Below, piece by piece: positions 1-14,000 of a stretch of 64,000 bases of DNA. Source of the stretch: Antedon mediterranea (taxonomy: Eukaryota > Echinodermata > Crinoidea > Comatulida > Antedonidae); contig NC_092679.1 of NCBI RefSeq assembly GCF_964355755.1, forward strand, positions 13,506,932 to 13,570,931, read 5' to 3'. The stretch's first letter is position 1; the number at the start of each line of letters is the position of its first letter. The notes beneath the pieces were generated by a model that ran no database searches, was not told the origin of the DNA, and worked only from the letters and a program-made list of their open reading frames with translations. Made by a program: the position numbers and the translations under genes.

Positions 1-1127
1 TATATGTATATATCGCACTTTTTATATAGCCAAATCTTTAATCTGTGTACACTCCTATCTTGACCAACTTTTTAATTTGGAAAGACTTTCATTCGGAGTC
101 GATTGCTTACAGCATCACTCAATAAATTTTCCTGATCTACCTACAATTCTATTCTTCTAAGAATTGACAATTAACAAAAAGTATCAACTATAGCTAGGTA
201 TATGACAGATTAGATTTTGAGGATTAAAGAAAACAATGGAAAATCAGTGTAGGGTCTAATAAGCAAGTTACGCTAGTTAGATTTTCACAATGATTTCCAA
301 ACTTTTCTTGAAATTTTCTATTTTTGTAATTTTAGATAACTTATTGGAATATTTTTTTTACTTGTTGTTTGTGTAATACTAATACAATTGCCAAAGGACA
401 TAAATTGTAACAAATTGGATGAATCAATATACAGTACCTTGGCAGGCATACAAAGACAGATAGCGGAGTCAAAGTACAGCTAATACTATTTACCAAATAA
501 TACATTATTAGGAAAATTGATGTAACAAAAATGTTTTATTTATGTCTTGTTGTCTTGTAAAACTCTTAAATCACAAAACTAAAATGAAATCATTAATTTA
601 TTCATCAGGCTCTGTTGATCCATTGTTTTGGGTTAAGCCTCGTCCAAAAATTTTCCATTTTCTTCTGTCATGTCATTTTCGTCTAGGTTGCTGTGTTAGT
701 GATTTTAGTGATTTCATCTTTTCTTTTGTCTTTCTCTTATTCTTTAAATCAAATAAATTCTCTTTAAATGATTAATTTCAAATATTTAAATTAATTCATC
801 AATTGCGTTCTCTTTAAAGGGGAACTAAAGTGAACATTCAATATTTATGACTTCTAAAAAGCTATTTGAATTGAAAAAGAATTTGTTTAATGCTCTATTT
901 GAGCGATTTTGTAAATTTATACTGCCAAAGAATTGTTAATGCTAGCATTTTCACTGCTATAGCGCTGCTCTTTGATGTTGTAAAACTCAACGAGATGTTA
1001 TCAATAAAGTGTTTCAAATTGATTCTGGATCAATGCTGAAATCATGGTAAGCAAAAGAATGTAGTTTAGCATTTATAACCATTCTAAAAATAAGACCGAA
1101 AAGAATTTATGTTTGTTTATAATTCGA

Positions 1128-1399
1128 GTCAAATGGCCGAGCGATTAAGGCAGTGGTGCCGTTTTCTGTACCTAAAGAGCCAACAATATCAGCATGGGTT
1201 CAATGTCGACTCGCTCCTAGCTGGTAGTGGAACAAGTTTTCTCGGATAAAACTATAACCTTTGCCTGTGTACATTTTAAAGAACCTAGGTAGGGGATTAC
1301 ACCAGTGAACTGGTTCATAAAATAGACTACCACCTATCTGATAGGACAGTGATTAATTCACTATTGGTAATCCTTGGCCACATGTGCAAAAAGACAAAT
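1128..1399 (+). repeat. tRNA-derived SINE, family A, copy 1
   Basis: The head has a polymerase III A box (TGGCCGAGCGATTAAGG, 1134-1150) and a B box (GGGTTCAATGTC near 1196), as in Leu/Ser tRNAs but too decayed to fold as a gene. The body shares blocks with copies at 14551, 21720 and 54440, including GAGCCAACAATATC and the terminal block AATCCTTGGCCACATG. Confidence 0.8.
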
Positions 1400-2482
1400 A
1401 CATTTTTTTAATAATAATAATGTTGGAGGAAAAAAAAAAATTTTATCAAATCTAGGGTCAGGCTAATTGAGCATTACATTTGTTTAATGTAATTTCATAC
1501 ATAATTGAATTTCTTATATCATGTACCCTCAATTTTGTTTAAATTATAGATTTTTGCTAAGTAACACAAAATCAGCTTTAAAAAATGAAAAAACAAAAGA
1601 AAAACCGACCAATCCTTTTTTTAATGTAACAATTATTGTTACATTACATACAAACAAAATAGATGTGATATTTATAGATTTTTTTTAGAAGAATAGTAAG
1701 GCTATAATATTTAATATGTCAATGAAAATGTGTTATACATAGTTATAAAAAACAATTTATTAAAGCTGAATTGTTAAAAGAAAACCTACTGTAGGCCTGG
1801 GGGAAATTTACTAATTGTTATTACACAAAATAAAGAATTATTCTTCATCACTGAGAGTGTAAGTAAGTACCTAGATTTATAGAACCTGTAATGTTGCCTA
1901 TCTATTGAATGTCCAACATATCAATCAATAACATACAGTACTAAAACAACCTACGGTTTTATCTCATCCTCCTCATACGATCTGTTAGTCGTTTGTTTAT
2001 AACTCTTAATCGCCAACGGAGCCTTGCTTTGTGGTTGTCAGTATGACAACACCGATTTAAAAACTTGCATGAATTTTAATCATTAAAAGCTTACGAGAAA
2101 ACTACAGGCAGTATCAGTAAACAATTATGATAGAAATTTACTAAATTTAGCTATGAAATGAATAGATGGTAATTAATTCTGTCTTCTGAAATATAAACCT
2201 AGCAAGACATACTACAGTATGTAGTTATGTAACTGTTCTATTTTCTGTATCGATATTCTAATTTGCTATATAGATAAATGTACATTTATGTCTTGGTGAC
2301 TCACTATTCAATAAGCAACGGATTTGAAGATATAATGAAAATTCTAACATCATCTTTAGATGCTTTTAAAAATATTAGTCTGCCAAGTGGAATGACATTT
2401 CATGTACAAAACAAAAAACACAATTTGCATAATATGTCTTTGTTTTGATAAAATATTTCCTAGAAACCATGTAAAAAACCAC

Positions 2483-2485
<3 letters not shown>

Positions 2486-2518
<33 letters not shown>
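2486..2518 (+). repeat. (TTA)n microsatellite
   Basis: About ten uninterrupted TTA/ATT units. A simple repeat with no associated gene. Confidence 0.95.
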
Positions 2519-2521
<3 letters not shown>

Positions 2522-3840
2522 ATGGAATTGGGTTAGCATCAAATTTGTGTTAAAGAACGAAGTTTTTTTTAATAGAAGTTATTGTGGAGGTGTATTATTC
2601 AATGAAATATTGTTTGAATTTTTGGGGGGATTTAGCATCACCCAAAAGAGATTAAATGAATTTATACTGCTCATAAATGTGTTTCTTTGAATGTACAGTT
2701 TGTAGCATTAGAGGAATAAATTACAATTTTAGTTGAAACTGCTTAAGGAAATTTAATTTGAAGTATTAAATTTGCCCTATAGTATTAAAAAAGCTTTCTC
2801 ATACATATTCATATAAATATGTTATTGTTAGGTTTACTGAGGTGATACTTGATGCAGCTAGAGTCTTTTATGCTGTATTTTGTATTTTTAGATTTTTTTG
2901 TACATAATTTATTTAAATGAACATTTTTATCAGAATGTAAATTTGACACAATTCAGATTTTTCTGCAATGCAATTTTTTTTAATACACTAAATTTTAATT
3001 GAATTGAACATATCCATATCTGATTTGTCTAATCTTTGTCTTGTGATTCAGCTTGCTTTGTTGGTAATACATTGCATGTAGTAGAACTAAGGCCTCTGCA
3101 ATCCAGGTCTAATTTTTCCAATCCTGGAACTTTGTGACGAAACAGAACGTTTTTCTTTTGTAAGAACTCTTCTGAACATGAAATTATTTAGTGAGGTTAT
3201 TATAACAACATATCTAGGAAGATCATCAGATATATTGATAAATCATCTCCACCCGATAAGAAACCCTATTGATTGAAACTTAAAGTATCCTTATGTTTTA
3301 CCAGATATGTTACACTATAAAATAAAAAAACTAATTTGGTTGACTTCCAGTAAGGTCCATACATACTGAATTACCTTAATAGATAAAAAACAAGGCATTG
3401 TCATCATTATTATTATGAAAGGTCTAAAACCCTCTAAAAATAAAAAAAAAATCATGTGTAAATGCCACAAAGCATCCCATTAAAAAGGTATGATGATATA
3501 AATAGAAAGATATAATAAAAGGTCAAAGCTTTTAGATCTTAAGTGAAAAAGTTTAAATTTCCCATACAGAAATTTACCTTTGCGAAAGTCAGAGCAGAAC
3601 TGTGGTAGAAAAGTAGAACAGTTTAGGTATGGACATAAACTGCTTTGAAACATAAGTTAAATTTATACTGGTTTACAAAATCAATAACAACATGAACATG
3701 TTAGTTAATGGACAACTATATTCAGTACACTATATTCATAAAGTTTTAAAAAACTTATAAAACATGGTGAGTAGAAGAGTTCTTGCTTTTGTGATCTTAA
3801 AATGAATAATAGATGACATTTGAATGCATAATATTCTAAA

Positions 3841-4590
3841 ATGGTTATTTCTATGGTTCTTTTGTTATACAATTCATGTAAACAAAATTTTCTTGAACTA
3901 AATGCCAAAAAAACTAAAGAGGTTATTGTCGATTTTAGAAGGAAAAATAAAACTAATCATGTAAATATTGAAATCGATAATGAAATTGTTGAAATAGTAG
4001 AAAGTCATAAGTACTTGGGATTAATAATTGATAATAAACTAAATTGGCAGAGCAACACTAAAGAACTCCGTACCAAGGCTAATAAGAGAATGTACTTTAT
4101 ATACAAAATGAAATGGTTTAATGTTAGTTCTCATCTCATTCATATGTTTTATTCCTCTGTTGTTCCTTGGTTTTCTCATATCAATGTAAACAGTAAAAGT
4201 CAAATTCAGAGATTAGTAAACAAGGCCAGCAGAGTTATTGGTGTAGAAGTGAAATCTTTAGATGAAATGTTTAATACATTCATACTTAAGAAATTTGACA
4301 TAATTATCAAGACCCATCACACCCATTACATTCAGACATCATTATAAGTAGATCAGGAAGGGTTAGACTGACACAGGAAAAAATATCCACAAACCGTTTC
4401 AGATTTTCACCAATGTACGTAGCATGCAATTTATTTAACAAAAACTTTTCAAGATAGTCACTTGTATCATTTGTATTTATTTATAGTTATCACATCGTAT
4501 TATTTATTCTACTCAGGTACAAAACATATCTCGAAATTGTTAACAATTTTGACAATAAAGTTATCTTGTATCTTGTATCTTGTAATATAG
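3841..4590 (+). mobile_element. 5'-truncated LINE, reverse transcriptase C-terminal part
   Basis: The frame 3841-4347 encodes the region downstream of the catalytic box in non-LTR reverse transcriptases: LNAKKTKEVIVDFRR, then SHKYLGLIIDNKLNW, then a thumb segment ending near KASRVIGVEVKSLDEMF. The YxDD box is missing, so the copy is 5' truncated. After 4347 the family continues in another frame (NRFRFSPMYVA), indicating a frameshift. The 3' tail is tandem TATCTTG (4560-4582), the short-repeat tail of CR1/L2/RTE-like elements. It lies downstream of DTD1 exon 7. Confidence 0.85.
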
Positions 4591-5069
4591 TTTAGATGTT
4601 GATAGGAAACATTTTGAATGATCATGAAAACAACACATATAAAAAACATATATCTAAACACTCCCACCTGCATGTAGAACTCTCTTAAAAGAGAAACGAA
4701 ATTAAAATTGCCTAACGCAAGATTAATAAAGAATTTGAATTTGCCTTTAAACTCTTGTTTGGAAAGAATGTTACTTTAAGATGACATAGAAAACTGGCAG
4801 AAACAAAAACAAATGGCACACCATCAAGAACGCCACAAACAAAATTAATTCTTAACAACATATAGTTATGGTCTTGTATCGACTAGTGAGATCACATTAG
4901 CACTGGACAGACTTGATTAATTAAACACTTTCGTTCCAAAAAAACTCAAGGCCAGTGCGTATTACAATAATATTTTTCAAGTTCCGATAATATAATATAT
5001 AGTGCTATAAACTCTTTAGAGTATTATAGGTTTGTTTTGTATGCACCATAAAAGAAAGTAGTAACTTAC

Positions 5070-8000
5070 CCGGGTTGCGTCAACATGTTCCTTCAATCTT
5101 TCTAGTGTCATATTAATTGTAGATTGAGGTAGTTGTACACGTACTTGATGTGCATCGTTGTTCTGGACCGAGATGGAATGACCAGAAGGTAGGAATGGAG
5201 AAAACCCACATAGGAGATCTTTATGACCAATGAAATTTTGGCAGATATTTAACATCATTTTGGCAATTGATGTGCTAAATAAAAAAGAAAATGAAATTAA
5301 AATCCATATGTTTCAATAAAAAAAAAAAAGATAAATGCATACATATAAAAAAGAACACTTTATAAATTAATGAACTCAATTTTATAGTAGACTGCAGAAT
5401 TCCAGTAAAGTCTGGTAAAGGGCAACCACTTTACTCATTCCGATAACTATGTTCTTTAACCTTATCATTTTGCCACTAGACTACGGGCCTGTTCAGACCT
5501 ACGGAGTTATGCTTTCGTATTGTACGCGGCGTACAAGTCCATAGGTCTGAACCAGGAAAAGATTAGTGGAAGCCACCTCGTACGACACTGATATTTCGTA
5601 CGCTACGAAAGCTCAAGGTATGAGTTTAGTGGACGTCGCTTACAATACGAAAGTCACGCATCGATGAATATGACCTAGGTTATATATCTAGCCAATCAAA
5701 TTACAATATTCGCCACATCACATCGTGACATGTGCTCCTCATCGTATAGCCAAGCTGATCCATTTGTTGTGATCGGTAAACATGCGAAAAAATCATACCT
5801 TTTGTTTGTTGTTACACTAGGTATACAGTATTATTATTATTAATATTATTATATTAATTAATTTAAAATGTCATCGAAGCGTGCGCATTGGCGAGAAACC
5901 GAAGTAAAATACCTTATTTCATTGTGGGGAAGCCCTGAGTTTAGAGATCGGTTGGAAGTGAAAAACTGGCGTAAAAGCACCGGCAACAAGATGTCTGTGT
6001 TCAACGAGATGGCGGACACGTTAGCAGATGGGCCATCCTCATAATATTAATAAAGAAGGATTTAAATTATATCCAAACGAAATTGAAGGGGTCGTCGTAT
6101 AAAGCGGCGAAAGACCGAGTAAATAAGTACAAGTACGGGATTTGAACATTTTTCTGCCATAAATGATATTTTAGGCCTAGACCAAATATAAACCCAAACC
6201 CCAAAACGATCGGCTGGTTGGTATGCCTGACAACCCATCGATAATTCCGAGCCCAAGTGTTCGGTCTAGGCCTGTAACTCCTACCCCAACCACTACTACT
6301 TTTAATAACAACGAAGGTAGGTCTATACGTGCGTTAGAGTTTGGTTAATCACCAGCGAGTGACATCATATCCGTTTGTAACGCAACTTCGTTGCAATGAA
6401 TCTGAACACTTTGCTCTTACGACACTCATTAAAATATGACCTTGGCTGTGATACGAAAGCATAACTCCGTAGGTCTGAACATACCCTATATAGCTGCTGT
6501 CATGTCAAAAATCATTCTGTGTAATGGCAGAAACACAACATGTTTAATAGGTGCAGTCATTTGGCACATCGTTAAATCAAGAAGTTGTTTTATTGCACAT
6601 TACATAACAACTTTTTTGATGGAACAATTATTATTTGCTTGGCTATGTTGGCAAAACCTGATTCAAACAGAACTGGTACAAAACAGACCAGAGTTCTTTT
6701 ATAATACAAAAAAGACCTAAGTTCTTTCATGGTACCAAACAGACCTCAGTACTGTTCTGCTATGGTAAAAAGCAGACCCGAGTTCTTCCATGGTACAAAT
6801 CAGACCCGAGTTTTTCCATGGTACAAAAACAGACCAGAGTTCTTCCATGGTACAGAACAAACCAGAGTTCTTTCATGGTACAGAACAGACCCGAGTTCTT
6901 CCATGATACAGAACAGACCCAAGTTCTTCCATGGTACAGAACAGACCCAAGTTCTTCCATGGTACAGAACAGACCAGAGTTCTTCCATGGCACAAAAACA
7001 GACCTACTTAGGTCTTCTTAACTTTAGGAGTCAAAAGTTAAGAAGGGTGGCACAAAATAATACTTTCAAGTAGACAGAAGTTTCTCAAGTCAGGAGCTGG
7101 GTGGAAATATTGAACACATGTGGGTGATTTATCCAACCTCCATCCACCATTAAATTGTTGACAGGCAGATACATGCAATTGGTCCTCCAAAATTCAGAAC
7201 CTCTGAAGGAGGATATGGAGATATTGAAATATTAATGGAAAAAAACTAATGTAGTGACAAAACACTATAAAAAGGATTTAAGTCAGAGGACATCTGTGAT
7301 CCAATGAAGTTGATCCAAAATTCTTTGTATGAAAAACACAATTTCGATGCATGTTTGTAAGAAATCCTGTCTAGATTATTCTATTGCAGTTATTACATTT
7401 TCTTTTCTGCTATAACAAATATGATATAGTTTGGTACAATGTAGAGAAGTTTAGCAGTCATTTGTAATAAAAATTGTTTTATGATTAAAAAAATAGCTTG
7501 CTAAATAATTGCAAATAAAGAAAAGGTAGTTCCTACAGATTAATGACTTTGACATGGATGGTCCTTGAGAATAAAAGAGGTTGTATGTTTGAAATCTACA
7601 CAGCTAATTTTAATTGCAGATGCATGTAGAATGGCAATATAAACTGTGTCATGTCATTAAATGCCCAGGCACCACTTTGTAAGCTTACAATAATGACAGC
7701 TAATATATTTAAAGATATCACAAAAAAGCTGATTGAAAATGTATCAACCTCTTTTCTGATACAACAGTCTCAGAGATCGAGTCACATCATTCATTGCTGT
7801 AAAATTATGTGCATCATTTAATATACTATATTACAAGTTGTGATAACACAATCCAAACATATACGTAAATCATTTAAAAATATATTTTGTGATAGGAAAG
7901 GTAAAAACAGATGATGGATATTTGTTAAAAATTATTCAACGTGATCGTACAGAGGATGCTACAGGGAAAATGTTTGCTTGTGTAGGCAGCAAGTGATAAA

Positions 8001-11000
8001 TTTCACTCTTCCCTGGTGTAGAATAACCAAATGCTACACATACTATTTTTTATTCATCGTTCTTGATTCAAAGAACCTAGCGCCAAGATACTTTAAAAAA
8101 AGTATGTTTTACAGTATTCTTCCTTTCAATAGCCCCATCTTTAAAGCTCAGGTACAGGCATGAATTTTAAATATAATATTTGGTTAATTGTACATAAATC
8201 AAATATTTGTAACAGAAATCAAGACGAAAAAACATGAATTTCCCTTAATATGGTCAAATACAAAAGTTAGCAAAATTCTTCCATAAAAACCAGAAAGACT
8301 TTTTTTCAGTAGTAGGTAGTTAACCTAATGTAATATTAAACATGTCTTGTGACTCCCTAGAAGGTGAAAAAAGATGGTGGATATACAGTGGATAATTTTT
8401 GCTATAGCATGAAAATAAAAGTTGAATAAAAATACCAGAAATGTAATATTCAAGTTATATTACCTATATTTAGTCATCTGATAACATTTTTTACCACACT
8501 GTTTATTTTTCATAGCTTTTTAAAATGCCTCTCTATTTACAAAATTTGTGTACAAAAAAATAGAGATTTTACTGTTTAATTTGAACTATCCCCCCACTGA
8601 TAAGAAAGTGCTTATTTTCAACAAGCTCTGTAACACACATAAAATCCCAAAAATTATGAAACATAGGGGAAACTATAGATCGATAATTATTGGAATGTAT
8701 GATCAATAGAAATTTTTTGCCCGCACCTGGCCTTTAAAGTTCAACAGAAATGTCCTAATTTTGAGAATTCAGACCGTGTTCATAATATATTATTCATATT
8801 TGCTTATCAAAACTAAATACAGTATCAAAAAAGATTTTATTTCAATGCAACTGCGTAAATTTGCGTAATCTTAGATGAATATTTTTCACTCGATGTTGCA
8901 TACTGCATTTAAGCAATTAACGAAAGAGATACAAACAAACAAGTTAAGTCTAAAGGGAATTTCTGTAAAAAGATCAAAGTTGAAGTGTATGTACTGTATA
9001 TTATTATCAAGATAGGGCATAGTGTAATCAAATCAATTTTAATTCAGCATACACTAAAGTGATTATGGATTGGCAATGTTATCATTGTGTTTATGCCTAC
9101 AGACTATTAATGGCATTCGTATGTTCCTCATCATCATTTAACTATGTGTTTAAAAGTGGAGGACAAATTAATAAATAAAAAATTATATTTTAAGAGTAAG
9201 ATTCTAAATAGTATTAAAACCACATTGATTGTGTTTTACTTTACTTTGATTGTGTTATTAGAGTAAAGGTTAGTAGTGGGTTGCTATATTTCTAAGCATA
9301 ATTTTGTAGGGCTGTTGAAATAGTAGCCCACCAGCTCACCATCAGTTTCTAAAAATTGTCATTTTTTAGTTATTAGAAGAGCATGAAGAATGAAAGAAAG
9401 AAGACTGTCATGGACCTGTCAAATAGCAGATGACAATCGTAGGCAATGCAGGTAGTAGGTATATTAATAGGCCACTGTCAATTTAAGATAGGTTACCAAT
9501 AGAGAGTGTGGGGTTATTAATAGACAGAAGTTGGGGTGGGGATTATTAAGTAATAGAGGGAAGCAGGAAGGTACAGTATTAATTAGTCAATGTCTTATTT
9601 AAAGTTGGAGATGTTAGGAAACATCTGAACTAAATCAGATTGGGCAACATGACAAATAGTAACACCAGAATACTGGACTTTTAACAGATGATTAACAGAA
9701 AGATTATGCACACAAACACGCATTTAGGATTGAGAAACAACATTTTTTTTTTTACTAAAAAGGCATTTAAAATGAAAGATCATGTTGCTTCATATGCATC
9801 TAGTACTTGGTAGGAACTTACCAGTGTTGAGTGAAGTGAACTGACTGCTGGGCCAAAGAAATCCCAAAGAAAGAGTGACTCCATACAATCTTGACGTGAC
9901 GCATATTGAGTGAAATTGACTGATGAAAACATTGAAACATGTAAGATTTATATGAGTAAATTATGACATCAATAAACAATGACAACGCTTTGTATATCAT
10001 AGTGTCAATCAAATGGAGTATTGGAAGTCTACACGTCTCTGTTCCTGGCGGAGAACTTTAGTATCTGTGTACCGTAAAACCTTGTAAAGAAACCAATGGG
10101 CTTCTATCTTTAAAACTCTTTAGTTAGACTTCTTTTCGAGATGGGCTTCTTTTCAAGATTACTTTTGCAAACAAAAGGCTTCTTTTTTAAATGAATGCTG
10201 TTCATTGTGTGAATTGCTACTAAAAAAATATGATTTTTGAGACATTCAATGGCAATTTTACATAGTTGGCAAGGAGACAGACAAGAGAAAAAAACCATTT
10301 AGAAAATCAATAAATATTGATTGTTGAGATAATTAAGGATTGTAAGGTCATTAATATCGATATGATAACACGATCATACAATTATTTTCCTTTGACATTC
10401 AAATAACAGTCTATCTTGAAAAGAAGCCCATACAATATTAAAAAGAAGCTAAGTAGACCTGATTTCGAGATGAGCTTCTTTTCAAAACTTTTTCAACCCA
10501 CAGAGGGGAATTTTTTTTCGAGATGGGGTCCTTTTTAGTATACCTTGTAACATCATTGCATACAGTTTTAAATCTAAAATAAGTATGAAAAGAAATTAAT
10601 TAGTGTGCATTTAATGTTTCTTCAAAATGATAAATGCATATTGGATACTTTTAAAAATGAGATATAATATTATAGTGTGTATCACAAAATCAATCAATCA
10701 TGCAATTCAAAAGCCTTTAGTGTTTCTAAGAACTGTGAGTTATGAGTAGCATTAATGATCGATATGATGAAGGTCACATTTTGCCTATTAATGATTTGTT
10801 TGTTTTGTGAATGAATATCTTACAGGAGATGATAAATTAATAGCATGGCTTTAAGATTTTTTCCACAAATCACTGTTATTTTTGCTTAATATGAATTTGA
10901 TTGACATTTTTTTGCCAAATAAAATACTGTAGCTTGAATCATCATCATCAGGCATCCTTCATATCAGTCAAGATTGACTATGGAGATGACATTGGAGAGA

Positions 11001-14000
11001 ATTTCATCCGTTTTCCAGTGAGTCTGTGTGAGTTCCAGTGGCTGATCTAGATTTTCTTTTCAGATACCTTTCTTCATTTTCCATACGATATCTTTCTTCA
11101 CTGTGTACAAGTCCTGCCTTCATACAATCTTTCCATGATTTTCGGTCATCAGCCTTTTTTTCCCAGGTGTTAACATTGATGTCCATTGAAGTCTCTTTTA
11201 CATGCATCTTTGAAACGCAAAAGTGGATGTCCTTTGGATCTTTTACAATTCGCTAGCTCACCGTACAACATAACCTTTGGAGTTCTTGTATCGTCCATTC
11301 TTCTGACATGACCAAGCCATAGTAGTCTTCGCTGTCGAATTAATGTAAATATCGAAGTAATGCCACATCTATCAAGGACACCGTTGTTTGTTACCCTGTC
11401 CTGCCATCTGATATTTAAGATAGTCCGGAGACAGCGGAGGTGAAAGACATTTAGTTTCTTTTCTTGTCTAGCATAGGTTGTCCATGATTCAGCTCCATAC
11501 AAGAGGACGCTAATGACACATGCCATATACACTTTTATCTTCACAGCCACTCTAATATTTTATTTTCCCAAACACGTGTAGACAACTGACTGAGAGTACT
11601 AGAAGCTCTTCCGATTCGAATGTTTAGTTCACAATCTAGAGAGTTGTTAAAAGTTATAACTGAACCAAGATAAGAAAATTTACTAACATTTTCAAGTAGA
11701 AAAATGTTGACAGTAAAATTGTTTTGACCAGTTGTTTTAAACGGTAAAATCTTCGTTTTCTTTACACTTATGTTGAGACCAAAGTGTTCACAGGTACATG
11801 AAAATTTATCAAGTAGAAGTTGTAGACCATAAGGAGAATGGCTGCAGAAACAGGCATCCTCTGCATAAACAAAATCATGAAGAAGAACATTAAATATTTT
11901 TGTCTTAGCTTTAAGTCTGGCTGGGTTGTACAGCTTGCCAGTAGATCTACAATGCAATAAAACTCCTTCCATAAGATTAGGTTCAAATGCTCTTTGGAGG
12001 ACGACTGCAAAGTAAATCCCAAAAAGAAGAGGGGCAAGAACATCTCCTTGTTTTGTGGGTGTGTAGTATATGATCATGGAAAATAATACAACAACCCCTC
12101 CCTTGGGACATCCCTATTTTGGAGACAACCCTATTGAGGGACACTTTCTATATAGTAGTATATGTTTTTACACTGCGACAACCCCTATTCAGGGAACATT
12201 CTTATAATAATGAGACACATTGTTGGGTCCCCTTGAAAAGGAATTCCACTATTATTAGTTGTGCTACCATTTTTTTCCCTGTAATATTTTCTTTTATAAC
12301 ATGGGTTCAAGTACCGTATGTAGCCAATCAGATGCTTTAAACTGATTCACGTGTGCACTCTTTATTTTTTCACTGTCATGCACTGGAGTCTGGAGTGCAA
12401 AAAGTGCACAGCAATAAAGCATACCAGCACTCTGCATGTAAATCGCATTGCAGAATACCGATCGCACTAGGCTGACTGCACAAGCAGGTCGTCTGCACTG
12501 CGGGCCCATTTAAAAAACAAAAAACAAACATTGTATCACCTTGTATATTTTGTCAGACGACTGTTTTTTTATATGACTAGGCTAGCTAGATTGATTCATT
12601 ATGTTGAATTGATTGATTGTATAACAAATTTAAATTACTCAAGAAAATTACATTTCAAATAGTATTTTCACAAATTGATGATTCAAGTTGCTCTTTCAAC
12701 TATTCTTTCATTTGATACTCTCTGAAATTGTATAATCCGTAACAAAATGCAGAAAATTATAATTTCAGATATCTCCATAAAATAATGATAAGGCGGGCGA
12801 GGATTAGTGCATCCTACATGAAAATTACATTTGTAATGAAGTGTTATTTCATCTTGAACAATCATCATTAGCCAACTAATCCGTTGGATTGGGCACTTGT
12901 CAAGTGGCGTGGGATGTTACGCAGCAGAGAGTCTTAGGTTCTGAATAGATGCCTTGTTATCTAGTCTAATGGATAAAAGACCATTACTAATTTAACTCAA
13001 TATTACTGTACATGTGACCAAGGCAATCTCCAGAGATCAAAGGGTTTATTTGTGGCTGCGACATGATCAGATCCACACCCCAGTGTTTTATAATATAGCA
13101 TAATATAAAAAAAACATTATAATTTACTAAAAAATCATTATTGTCACTTCATGAAAAAGCAAAATTCATTTCACATGTATGTAGACTTTCCGTAGTCATA
13201 ATAGTGTTAATTAATTTATGTAATACTGGGTATTTATATTTTGCTCTAAATTTGTTATAATTGTGGCGTGGTGTTAAAATATAAAAGTTGGCAATTACGG
13301 TACATGTATCGTTAAAAAATCCGCACACTATTCTTTATCTCTTTATCGTAAAACGCAATGTACTAGATTTTCACCTAATGATTATCTTTTCGTGACTGCA
13401 CGCTTAACTTGACAGAAAAGAACTCATCATCTTCAGATACGAAACAGAGAAGGCAGAATTAGAATTGATTTAAGTTGAGGCTAAACTCTAACGCTGATTG
13501 AAAATAGATTGCTTTTCGATGAAGAGAATAATTTTGTTATTAAATATTAAATGACGCTATCAACTAGAACGTCAAGTTTGCACGTACAGCCTATTTTATT
13601 ATTGTCATTATATTGTAAAATGAACTAGGTAATTTTCAATCTACAAATTACTTTACTTTCATTTTTTTGTCCACTACTTCTAATCATACGTGAAGTGAAG
13701 AAGAGAATTGGCAGCGCTATTGGAATTTCACCGCAGGGGATGGTTTATGAGAGCCACCCTCAATTTTTTATTTTGTACGCAAGAATATTTTTTTCGTAAA
13801 CTGAACTTGCATTAGAACCATTATCACCATTAGATTCACTTTTTTGTGCACATGATGCTAACTTAACCAATCAAATTGCAAGGACATACTATTAAGGTGT
13901 TATAGTAGATACATTGGCATCTGGGTTGTTTATGCGGCTATATTCAATTCAGTTCAGAATTCTGAGTACAAGCCTCAAGGCTCAGAGACCTTGAATCTCT

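Larger units (their letters stand above)
1..3840. other. AT-rich stretch; only a SINE and a TTA microsatellite seen
   Basis: No credible coding region was found. It holds one tRNA-derived SINE (1128-1399), a (TTA)n run (about 2486-2518) and A/T tracts. The missing terminal exon of the DTD1-PAH gene probably lies here or left of the window. Several minus-strand acceptors are possible; one strong pyrimidine tract at 3434-3457 would give a 21-nt exon (3433-3413) ending in TAA. None can be proven. Confidence 0.5.

Noticed and set aside
1131-1207. tRNA-Leu/Ser-like gene
   Set aside because: The boxes are present but the stems are broken, and the same body occurs at other loci, so it is a SINE head.
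5070-5274. Stand-alone SIN3 or GON4L-like gene on the minus strand
   Set aside because: Only one PAH domain is present, it begins at a splice acceptor, and its phase joins exon 6, which joins DTD1 exon 5.
6729-7073. Repeat protein of 114 codons
   Set aside because: The frame is produced by a short minisatellite; the other strand is open too, and the unit length is not a stable multiple of three.
11038-11256. Plus-strand coding frame
   Set aside because: Antisense to the LINE reverse transcriptase remnant on the minus strand.
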